Origin: Sphaerolaimus hirsutus
Taxonomy: Eukaryota > Nematoda > Chromadorea > Monhysterida > Sphaerolaimidae
DNA length: 64,000 bases
Assembly: GCA_964036195.1 (NCBI GenBank)
Contig: OZ038450.1
Span: 5,396,701-5,460,700 of the forward strand
Reading direction: 5' to 3'
The notes under the pieces: generated by a model
Told to the model about the DNA's origin: nothing
What the model saw: the letters and a program-made list of their open reading frames with translations, nothing else
Database searches by the model: none
Shown: piece by piece, positions 53,732 to 64,000 of the stretch
Numbering within the stretch: the stretch's first letter is position 1
How the letters are laid out: every line of letters begins with the position of its first letter
Translations under genes and position numbers: made by a program

Positions 53732-56700
53732 TCATTCAATATCATCATCATCATGGTCATCGACACTGGACAACACCCTGGATTCGGCAGCCGCCAATTT
53801 CGAGTCGAGCAGGCGCGAATAGCGGGTGGTGCGCCGCCGCCGGATTAAAAGGCCGTACGCCCAACAGCAGAAGATTGTGAACAGCACTGTGAATTGGGGG
53901 GGGGGCATTTTTTTTTTTGGGGGGGGGGTGTTTGGATTGTGGGGGGGGCGCGTGGGAAAGTTTCGGATGGGAATTGTGGGGGGGGGCGAGAAAAGTTCTG
54001 GTGTAGATTAAACAGCAGAGGGAGTTGTGGGGAATTCAGTGAAATAATGTAAATATTATTTCTATGATGGCTAGAATCTTCCCGACGTTCTTGAGTGGGA
54101 TTTTTTCCATCGATAAAAGCAAAAAACATTATTGCATTCCTGAGCTCGTTATAAGCTCTATACCATGTGCGCTTTATGTATTTATGTTCAGTAACTTAAC
54201 AACTGTATGCTATACGTGGCTAAAGCTGCGTTTACACTGCGACTTGTGCCGACAATTCGAAAAGTGAAAAAGTTCCATAATTTTGGAATAAAGTTCCATA
54301 CATGCAAGAAAATGCAGTGAAGTATACTCACTAGTTAACTGCACTCACATGCCAATTTGCGGATTAATCGTCCATGTCGTTCCAGAGTTATAAGCATTTT
54401 AAAAATATTTTCAAAAAAGCGAACCGACAAGTGAAATTTTTTTTGAAATGCTTATAACTCTGGAACGACATGAACGATTTATCTGCAAATTGGCATGTGA
54501 ATGCACTTAACTAGTGAGTATGCTTCACTGCATTTTCTTGCATATATGGAACTTAATTCCAAAATTATGCAACTTTTTCTCTTTTTAAAATTGTCGGCAC
54601 AAGTCGCAGTGTAAACGCAGCTTAAACAAAAAGAAAGGTAGTAATAATAAATGGGCCAAAATTATTGTCGGCAATGGGCAAATATTTTATAATCTTTAGG
54701 GTAATGTTCTTGCCAATAAATCGAACTAAATTGCATCAATCGTAATCGCCAAAAATGTATTCAAGAGTAAATACAATACTCACTCACCCAAGATAACAGC
54801 TAGTGATGCCAAAAATATGAGCGCGATTGTGGTGAATGGCATGTGGAAGCGTTCTTCCAAATCATGTTTCACCTCGTTGAACTTTTCCTTGAGTCGTTCC
54901 ACATCGAATAAGGACGACATACCGTGGGCTGTCTGTAACACGTTTGGACTAAAGGGGTCTATCTAGGACATATCTAGGGGCCTTACTTACAGGTATTGTA
55001 ATGACGAGGTCACGAAAAAATTCTTAGCGTTGCACCCAAACAGATATTTTTTATCAGATACAGATCTCGACTAAGCAATTCGAATAACTCCCCATAGCGT
55101 TAAAAACACACGGCCCGTCGAAAGTGCGTATGGAATGCACAGTCTTATAATTTTATATAAAATAAATAACCTGTGGTTTAGAATCGATAATTACGAGAGA
55201 AAAATAGTACCCTCTGAGGAAAGCCCGTCAAAATCGTCAGTCTCCTGGGCCTTGGGTCTAATTGAATCAGGCCCCTGGTCACTTCGTCAAGTACAATATT
55301 GACGGTGCGTTGCGTTCAATTTTGATGCGCAGTAACTCACGTCGACTGGCACGATGCCAGCATCAGTGACGGTGCACTCGTCGTCGTGTATGGCGCAGGT
55401 GGCGCGCGTGCTCGCCGGGTCCAGGTAGTACCACTGCCAGATGCCCAGCCTGCGAAAGTGGTGAAAGAGTGTACCGTAAATGCGTGGTTCTCGTGGTAAC
55501 TCTTCAAAAACACCGGGGCCAGTCTGGAGCCCTGTGAAGTCAAGTGTGAAGTCAAGTGACAAATGTCATGTAAAGTGTCAAAAGAAATAAGAAAAGGTTT
55601 TATTACCTCACTTTGCATGACAATTGACACATAACTTTACATTTGTCATGACAATTGACACTTTGCATCGAATTTTACATGACTTTTGACACTCTACTTC
55701 AAAATTCACATGATCTGGGATTGGCACCGGTTGGCACAATAAATCATCGCCAAAAACTCACTGCTGCAAAGTGGCAGCCGGCAAGCCGGGACAAGCCGCA
55801 TGCAAGCAGTTCAACTCTGCGGCGAAAGCGGCGCAAGTCTTGTCGCAGCCCTTTCTCGCCGCCGACCAACACAGTACACTATTTTCCCTGTAGTGCTTGC
55901 TTTTCAAGTACAAAACTGCAGTCACGTGCACGGCCGCGGCGACCTTGTGCAGACACTGGGTGGATATGTTCGCGCCCGGCTGGTGCAGTTCCCGCTCCAC
56001 GTGCACGAGCACGTTGAGCAGGTTCAGGTGCAGCCCCGCAGCCCCGCTGGACACCTTGGACACCTGCGGTCGGTTGGGGGTGCGATTCAACATTGACTTT
56101 TGAAACTTTGTTGCGTTGGTATCTTGATTTGATGTTGCCTGAGCCTCTCAAGTGGGAAAAAGGGTGAACGTTGTCAATTGAGAACTTGTCAAGTGACAGT
56201 GCAGTTGATCAGGGGGCCAAATTCCACGCGCCCGGCAGATAATTTTTTGGCAGAGGGCCAACGGTTTATTTCTGATAGTTCGTCAGGCGGTTACAATTGT
56301 CGCGTGGGGCTCGCGTCGCTATAAGGCAGCGTTAATGAAAAAACAGACAAGTAGTATCGCGAGACTTACACACACCTGACAAAATATTAAAAATAAAACT
56401 TTTACTTTCCTTATCATAGAAAATGCGCATCGATAATATTTCAAGAAAAGTTATGAAAACTAAACTATCAATATATATATAACTTCGTAAATAAAGCTGG
56501 AAACGTATCTAAAAACCGTACAATGTTCTGCGAGCCGCACAGCTTGTTCATGGCCTCGGTGTTCTTCTGCAGACACGCCTGCAACGTGGTGTAGTTGTCG
56601 ACGCGCGACTGCCACTCGTCCACGAACAGAGACAACCGCTTGTCATCCACCTGGGGCACGTCATGTTTTTTTGGTGTGAAGAAGTGTGAGGGATTGGTAA

Positions 56701-58529
56701 ATAGATAGATGTGTAGTAGTTGATTCAACTTGAGTTCATTCAACTACTACATACACAGAAATACAGTGAACGAATTGCTGCATATTTGAGTAAATATAAG
56801 GTAGGATAACTTTTTTCTTTCATTGAGTACACAGTTCTAATAAGCTCCAGTTACTTTGATATATTGTGCGCGTCCAGTTATTTACGTCTTAGGTTGGCAG
56901 TGTGCCAACGATAACGCAGCACTAAACGCTTGTAGAATTACAAAATTGTGTTGCTTGCAATGGATGTGAAGTTATTTACAAGAGCATAGGGATGGCCAAT
57001 GTCTTTTGAAAACGTTGAAAAAAAATTTTTTTAAGATTTTTTTATACAACATCGGAAACGTATGGAAACGTTTCACCAGAGCGGAAATTTCTAGTACTTA
57101 CGCACTAGGTATTTTGCAAATTTCAAGTATTAATTCCATGCGTTCCGAATACAACTACAGTACTATTTCCTTCTTCACTACCGAGCAATATTCTTAGGGG
57201 GCGGAGCTTATTTCAGTTACTCTCACCTCCCTCACACATTGCGTCAGCTGTTTTTCGCCGCATTTTCCCATCAAACTATCGATAATTTGCCCATCCAAAA
57301 CGCCGTGCGTAACCAATTTGAACGCATCCTTTCTATCTTCTTGCGGCACGGGAATTCCCGATTTGTCGAGGCAAAATTGCAGTCGATTGACGAAATCGTC
57401 GGGCCAGCGGCAGCCGTAAATGTCGCTGTTTTGCTCCGGTGAAAGCGCCAGGATACTTTCGGCTGGGTGGATTTTGGAGGGATGATAAGTGTGGTGTGGT
57501 TTATTAGCTGATTGGATTGAACGCTATACAACGAGTTTTACCGTATTTTGATGAATAAAGTGGCTGTTCTATGAAGATGAATAAATTCGAACACAGTGAA
57601 TGGTATGCAACTGGGGAAAATGTGGGAAAATTTTGCGAAATAAACACGCGCCCACATTTTGAAGTGTACATATGTGAAAAATTCTGACGACCCACGATAG
57701 CCCCCCCCCCTAATTGTCTGATATAACAGCAATCGCTGGAAACTCAGGTTCAGACAAGAACATACATACGAGAATTTTGCCCGCGTAGAGAGTGCGAATA
57801 TCTCCCACAGCAAAAAAATGTGTGTGATATGCCGTGAAGTGAAGACACTTTACTATATCTGCAGACGCTTCGCAACGTTCCCCGGAAGATGCAAAAGGAT
57901 GTCAAAATTGTGCAGGAATTCGTCAATATTGTACAGCCACTTCACGGCGCTTCACAAATATTTATTATCGTCTTGATAGGTAGTCTTGGGACGACACCTC
58001 GACTAAAATATCGTGAAGCGTGTGAAAGTATATTCGCTTCACGCCCTTCCAGCCCACTTCACGGCACATCCCACACCCATTTTTTGCTCTCCCCGCAACT
58101 GACCAGAGATTGCGGTGGCTGCCTTTGCGAGCGCGGCTGCAGGGTTCGCTACTGTCGCCGTTATGTTATCGGGATCGGTTGCGTTGATACTGGGGGATGG
58201 GTGGGCGGATCAGAGTGAAATTGAATGTTCGGAATGAGATATTGCTAAATCAATATATTGAAACAACCGCCGAATTTGCACAGAATATTCAATATTTTCA
58301 TGTGATCTGTGCCGCTAAGTAATCGATAAGATACATCTACAGCGATTCACCGTGAGCAAAATATAAATACGGCTTCCGTACATAATTCAGATGGGATATG
58401 GCATTTTTCGGTGCAAATGTGCAGTCACTAGTGCACACTCTCAAAGAAATTCAACAAAGTATACCACAAAAAAACTCACATGGCAGCCGAACTGAAGGCG
58501 CACAGGCAAACCAGCCACAAACTGAACAT
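53732..58529 (-). CDS. Cysteine-rich single-pass membrane protein, unrecognised
   Basis: Exons in transcript order: 58529-58480, 57949-57867, 57462-57227, 56650-56522, 56063-55762, 55449-55341, 54932-54788 and 53886-53732. Phases agree and give 402 aa. MFSLWLVCLCAFSSAA is a signal peptide. The ectodomain has cysteines in YGCRWPDDF, LQFCLDK, GKCGEKQLTQC, QACLQK, KLCGSQ, TQCLHK, LCWSAARKGCDKTC, LNCLHAACPG and TCAIHDDEC. A membrane helix spans about 336-360 (TIALIFLASLAVILVLFTIF), then RRRR and an acidic end (DDHDDDDIE), so the tail is cytosolic. Exons 2 and 4 have weak donors (GTCTGC, GTACGG), so those edges are less sure; the other borders are good. I recognise no family. The cysteine spacing recalls nematode secreted cysteine-rich ectodomains, but I do not claim membership. 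Confidence 0.75.
54227..54624. mobile_element. Fold-back element with GCTGCGTTTACACTGCGAC ends
   Basis: AGCTGCGTTTACACTGCGAC is inverted at 54600-54624 and the arms match for about 180 bp each (CACTAGTTAACTGCACTCAC, CATGTCGTTCCAGAGTTATA). It lies in the last intron of the minus-strand membrane-protein gene and resembles the 16783-17890 element in its GTTTACAC tip. Confidence 0.7.
55511..55730. mobile_element. Introner-family hairpin in a minus-gene intron
   Basis: CACCGGGGCCAGTCTGGAGC on the left and TCTGGGATTGGCACCGG on the right are family tips with AAGTCAAGTGACAAATGTCA arms. It lies in the intron between 55449 and 55762 of the membrane-protein gene. Confidence 0.5.
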
Positions 58530-59988
58530 GATGAACAGCACTGAAATTGTGTTTCAATTAATTTCTATTGAAACAAAAAAAGTTATTGGTGCGGTGCAGT
58601 ACACTAAAAGTGACCACTGGGTAACTGAATCTGGTGAAAATTATTTGGAGCAAACGATTCAGATTTGAATGAATCAATGTGTAATGAACATGTGACGTTA
58701 TCCCCACAAAAACGTACCTACCCTTTGCGCATGCGCCCGCTACACACAAAATTAATACACAACCACGGCGAAAAGCCAGTAAATACAACAAAAATCCCAC
58801 GTAAAAGTGGCGGCGCGTTTGAGCGGCAAGCAAAATACACAGGCAACCAAACAAACGAGAAGCTGGCGGACGCGCGGCAGCTGCCGCGGCGGCACAAACG
58901 GATAGCTTCCATGCTGGCGCATGCATCATCCACTGCACACGGACGGGCGTTGTGTGCAGTGCGAGCTGTAGACGTGCAGTCAGTGTGCAGGTAAGTGGTG
59001 CTATGGGTGGTACGACGACGCAATGATAGGGGCCAGGCTCAAACCCGCGCCCTGTAAAATGTCATGTAAAGTGTTAAATGACTGTAAAATGGAAGGCATT
59101 CTACGTTTTACATGGCATTTGACAAATATTGTGTGACATTTGATATTTCACATGACATTTTACAGCGCGCGGGACCAGCTACAGATGCATGTCCCATAAT
59201 TTCTAAAGTGTAAACTGAAGTGTAAAAAGTTATACAAATTTGTCGAATGTCATGCAAAATGTAATTGAGTAATAGAATGTGTCCATTTCCATTTTAGGTC
59301 ATTGAAATTTTACATGACATTTCACACTTCACTTTACACTTTACAGCGTGCGGGACCGGCCCCAGGTGTACACACACGCGCTTCACATTATTCCTGTGTG
59401 CACATATATTTAGTCAGTAAGCGTGAGCTGTAAATAAGCGACTACCAATTTCCGGATCGAATAAATATCATACACAGTATTCGGAATATAACGTTCGTTT
59501 CAATACTTCATTGCTTTTAATGAATTGTCGCGGTAGTTATAAATGAATGCTTTCGCGGTATAAATGCCTACAATTTGTATGCACATTTGCAAATGTAAAA
59601 ACAGCTTTTCAACTTCCATATTTAGTACCATCTCACCCAGTTTTATGTATTTTGTGGATTAGGTAGGTTCCTTTTTGCATCTGAATGACAAATTTAAGTA
59701 CATTATTTCATGTTTTATTGATTGGCAACATTAAAAAACCATGTGAACAAGAAATTGAAAGATCAGTTTAATGATAAGGAATGAAATGATATTTTTCCAT
59801 AAGTTTGTAGTCGATTGGTAAAAAATCGTTTTTTAAACGATGTGCCATCTACTTTTTGCTATTCAAAATGGAAAAACTCATATATTTTCTATCTTCACAG
59901 TGGGTAGGAAAACTAAATGCATTAAAAAGATCCTAAAGTAGTTCCCATTAACAAAACATACACAATAGCATTCAATCAGAACATGACG
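58530..59988. other. Spacer upstream of the minus-strand membrane-protein gene
   Basis: This should contain its promoter. A palindromic TGCGCATGCGC at 58726-58736 resembles an NRF-1 site. Two hairpins of the introner family follow at about 59028-59178 and 59202-59368, the latter ending CAGCGTGCGGGACCGGCCCCAG. The minus frames of 126 and 101 codons near 58.6-59.0 kb overlap each other and have no support. Confidence 0.45.
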
Positions 59989-60068
59989 TCAGTCCAACAT
60001 GCGCGGATCGTCCTTGCAACTGTACAACAACGGCAGCGTGCCGATCAGGTCCGAAACCGATCCCTCTG
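59989..60068 (-). CDS. Possible last exon of an otherwise unseen gene
   Basis: After an acceptor-like CTGCCAG the minus strand reads GAG GGA TCG and onward for 25 codons (EGSVSDLIGTLPLLYSCKDD, then PRMLD) to TGA at 59991-59989. Codon third positions are GC-rich, like the real exons of this window and unlike the A/T-rich surroundings. No upstream partner exon was found between 60069 and 64000, so the rest may lie beyond the window. It could be chance. Confidence 0.3.
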
Positions 60069-63000
60069 CTGGCAGTTGCGGTCAGCTAATTCGCGCTGGG
60101 CATAAATACATCGATATTAATACGATATAATGTGCTTGTACGACGCCTAGGGTTTGAAAAATTATTTTGCTATATTTGCCATCTAAACCATTTGCCATCT
60201 ATTTCCACTTAAAAATAACACTGTTAAAATATACGAGGAACGATGCACCTTGGCACGATGCCAAAAGGCAAAATCACAATAGGGGATTGAAGAACCAACA
60301 TCAGGTAACTAGTGACGGCATCTTCCACTGGAAAAACCGTTTAATGGCGCCAGTCACCGCGCTCTCCGAATATTTTCGAGCGAAAGAGGGCACAGCTTGA
60401 ACCGGCGATTTCGCAATTTTTCTGTTTTTAGTAAGTTATATTTGGATACCCAGTAATTCACGAGAACTCGCAAAGCGCAGCGAGCGCCTAATTTTTGTAT
60501 AAATTACAATAGGTAAATATATACTATATTTTTGTGTGCATGATTGAATGGTAATACATGTATACTCCAACCACATTACACCTTACGACAACAACTACCA
60601 TATCCCATCTGAATAAAAGAAGAAGCTATCATATTTATATTTTTTCATTATTTTTATCAAATCGCTTGTAATATTATGAGTGTTTTTGGTACAGTTTTTC
60701 ATGTGACCATATTCATCAAAATATTGTATCATTCATTGTATGGCGATCTGTCCGTCCAGTTTAGTTCTCTGAGCTGGGCACCCTTTCGTCAATCGGTGAC
60801 GTGTGTTTTCATCAGTCACGCAAAAGTACTACCGTATTTCCTCGAATTACCCGCCCGGGGGTTTATTTTTTCAGAGTGAAAATTTTGAAGGGGGGCTAAA
60901 CGAGGGGGGGGATTTTCAGGGGGCTTATTATTTTGGCAGAAATTTTTTGAAATCCCAGTACAAAATTGTCGTTTGAAACGTACGCAGACGTTAAAAGTGC
61001 AACAAAAACTGCCATATTTAAGACTCTATAGACTTGTATAAGTATGTAGACGGCATAAACACTGTTCTCACGTAACACAGTCATTGTTTTTAAGTGTGTT
61101 CTGCACTGCCCCGATCACAAACCGCACCTTTTGTCATGTACGTTCTACACTAAATTTGGGGGGGTATTTCGAGGGGGGGGGGGTGGGTTCATAAATTCAT
61201 AGTCCCCATTTTGAGGGGGGTATTTCGAGACGGGGGTATTTCGAGGGGGGTATTTTGAGGAAATACGTTAGTCCTTATTACATCATGTTCAATTTATTTA
61301 TTCCAGACACATCAAATCGGCATTAATGTAAAATATCTCCGGGGTGAAATTAACTAAATATAACACTTATTTTTTAACATCATAATACCGTATGTAGATG
61401 TCAAATCCATGCTTAACCCAAATTTTTATTGATTTGCTATGCAGTTGCGGAAAAAAACTCGTCAAATATGCATGTGAAATATACTGGATCAGTGGATCCT
61501 TTTAACATTCGTCACTACTTCAATACGCATAATTTTATCAGTAAAATGATTCTACACGTTAGGTAGAATTAACATTGACCCACACATTCAGCAAGAATAG
61601 CCATTTTAATGGCAGAAATTTACAAATCACAGATGCACAATTGTAATAAAATACCTACTACATTTATTTAGATCACTCGATAGTCTACTGCCAGTGTTAA
61701 AACATTATTGTAATTTCTGCCGCGCACTCCAATAAATTGGACATTTCGCTTTGAATTCATTCCATTCAACCTTGCATGCACTCTTCCTTTGTAAAATTTG
61801 GACCGCACAAACGCTTCCGGACGGTCAGCTCCCCTGGCTTCAGCATTTTCAAATATTTGCTTTTTAGGACCTGTGCACGGGGTCAAAGTGTGTCAACTGT
61901 CAAATATGAAGCTGATCACATCGTGATGCGATTTGGGCCTCTGCGTGTAAAATGTCGATAACTCCAAAATGTTGAATTCGAAAAATTGCATTTCACGTTC
62001 CATTGCCAATTCACTGCTGGCAAGGAGTGTCCGAGGGGGTTTCTTCGCTGTCTATCATAAAGTTCCAAGTGATGATGGTAAAGTGTTCAAATTTTCGCCT
62101 CTGCTTTCAACATAAATATGTGGGAGCAGTGCCATTTCCACAAAATGCTTTTGGACAGGAACACGAAATGATTTAGGAGGAAAACAAGTGGAATTATCGA
62201 CTTCTGACCAGAGTTGTGAAAAGTACCGTACTTTTTTCAAACTATCAAAGTAAAGTATTTATTTTTTACTCACCCCTTGAGTACAGAAAACATAAAGTAA
62301 AACTTTTTTACTTTTACTCATGAGTAAACGTGAGTAAACGTTTTTTTTCCCACAGAAAACGTGAATGGGAGTACTTTTGAGAAATGTCGCCAAAATTTTC
62401 GAGAAATGTCGCTCAAAATTAGCTATTTTCAAAACTTTTTGCCTATTTTACACAATTTTTGACTATATTTTTGGTTCTATACGCATTTTCGAAAATTTTA
62501 GTTCCCAGCCTTAGTAAATTTATGGACTTATCGACTTCCAAAATCAGTATACATGCTGGGCATGGCATATTTTTTACCTTTTTTCTCCCGAAAATAACTA
62601 GGTAGACTAAAAAATCTGGAAATAGGAGAAAAATGTAGGGTTCCGATTTTATTTACCTACCCAGATGCAGTTTCCGTGCTTGAATCATTTTTCGAATTTT
62701 AGAGTTATTGACATTTACAATTGTGTGATATAAATTCGATGAAAAAATTGTGTGTTATAACTTTTAATAAAAATTTCCGTACCTTAACCATGAAATAAAA
62801 ATTTGTGATACAACTGACCTTGAATTCAGTGGGCTGGTGATGGACTGATCAAAAGAGGAATACAGTTTGGCAGCGTCTAACTGTTCACGGCAGATTTTTA
62901 TAGTGGCTGCCCGAAAATGCGTCATAATAAAAAAGATTACCGTATTTCTTCTAATAGAACGGTACCTACAGAACGACAGGTAAAGAAGGTTGACGAAAAC

Positions 63001-64000
63001 ATTAGAACGGCGCTCTCCTATAAGAAGAAAAGCGGTATTTTTGAGAAAACTTTATCGGCATAAATCACTGATTCAAATTTAGAAATTTTTAAAAAATAAT
63101 TACCTATGTGTCAAAGCATTGCCGAATGACTCAACACACAACGTTCATTGTGAAAATTGCCATGGTGGCTTTTACAGGGAGATTTTACATGGCGGCCACA
63201 GCGAGATGGCACCTATCGCCAAGGCGCCGTACCGCTAGTTTTACTGAAGGCTGCCGTTTTATTTTTTCCAGCAATTTTGACACATTTTTCTTTTGAACAC
63301 AGTTCATTTAATTTTCATTCATTTTTACACAGTTCATATTTTTTTTAATGATACTTAAGCAACAGCTCAATATCAGAGCATCGATTCAAACAATATAAAA
63401 TATTAGAACTTAAGGAGCCTCTAAATCATCATTTTGAACTTTTTAATTTCTACATGCCATTCTATTGGATGTAGCCGTTCTATTTTTTCGTGTGAAAAAG
63501 CCAAATCCTGCCGTTTTATCGGAGGTTAGGGTTGGGAACCCGATACTCGCACACTTTTTGGAACCGAACCCCGATACCCGAACCCGAAACTACTACCTGA
63601 ACCCGAACCCTACTTGCCACTGGTTTTTGACCAAATATACTGAGGTAAAAACTGTGGGCCAAAATGAGACCTACAAAAAATATGTTACAACAGTCTTGGG
63701 GCCTCAGCAGCCATGGCATGACACTATGCAAAATAACAGAGCCATTAAGCTCAATTACTACAACTGGAAATGATTACAAAGTATTATTGAAACATACTTC
63801 TGCTAGGTTCACAGTGCAATGCCTTCAGCAGTTACTACCCAAGCATGTTGAGGTAACACTTTGGGCCATTTTTTGGAAAAACTGCTGCATCTCCATGTGT
63901 ATTTGCATTTAGTTATACACGTTGTTATAGATAAATACACTACACCATTCTGTATTTTTGTTGTTCAATCCAATACCAGATGATTTTATTACCTGATACC
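60069..64000. other. Repeat-rich right end without a supported gene
   Basis: Contents: a copy of the TATACTCCAGCGACATTACA family at about 60558-60765, a TACCGTATTTCC MITE at 60831-61270, reiterated GTAAACGTGAGTAAACG-like words near 62215-62370, another TACCGTATTTCTTCTAATAG tip at 62938, a GGCGCC remnant near 63180-63240, and a TAGGGTTGGGAACCCGATAC tip at about 63527 with CCCGAACCCG words whose other end is not seen. No conserved frame was recognised. Confidence 0.5.
60831..61270. mobile_element. MITE with TACCGTATTTCC ends, copy near the right end
   Basis: It starts TACCGTATTTCCTCGAATTA and ends TATTTTGAGGAAATACGTTA, with several GGGGTATTTCGAG units inside. One mismatch at the right tip suggests an older copy. 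Confidence 0.65.

Overview
The window is nuclear DNA of a multicellular animal, most likely a nematode or another ecdysozoan. Every gene is split by GT-AG introns, and one gene encodes a cuticlin-type ZP protein with a furin site and a C-terminal membrane anchor, as in nematode cuticlins. The species cannot be fixed from the sequence. Five protein genes could be assembled by hand; their exon phases agree throughout, except for one exon that lacks a base. All other DNA, introns included, is packed with short non-autonomous transposons, inverted repeats and low-complexity arrays.

Layout: 1-4797 has no clear gene, only GGCGCC-rich arrays, fold-back repeats and a possible broken small gene near 3.6-3.9 kb. 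4798-14542 (minus) is a 15-exon coiled-coil protein of about 892 aa whose C-terminal third matches the CEP135/TSGA10 (Bld10) centriole family. 293 bp away and divergent, 14836-24787 (plus) is a 12-exon chondroitin polymerizing factor (CHPF, called MIG-22 in C. elegans). 28376-44478 (plus) is a 21-exon NIDO-AMOP-VWD-sushi-TM protein of the Mesh family. 49107-51733 (plus) is the six-exon cuticlin-like gene. 53732-58529 (minus) is an eight-exon, cysteine-rich single-pass membrane protein that I do not recognise. 59989-60068 (minus) may be the last exon of another gene. The right end is repeats.

The genes do not form a pathway. Three of them (Mesh-like, cuticlin, orphan membrane protein) encode epithelial or extracellular surface proteins, and CHPF makes an extracellular-matrix glycan, so surface biology is a common theme, but that is inference.

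Most notable: (1) three introns, two in CHPF and one in the Mesh-like gene, consist from donor to acceptor of one inverted-repeat element family that also occurs outside introns, which is the pattern of introner-like elements; (2) more than ten elements carry short terminal inverted repeats and 8-bp target duplications (hAT type), with a different short word reiterated inside each family; (3) a CEP135-like protein in a cuticlin-bearing genome; (4) a one-base break in the VWD region of the Mesh-like gene; (5) a 200-N gap with the same 12 bases on both sides.
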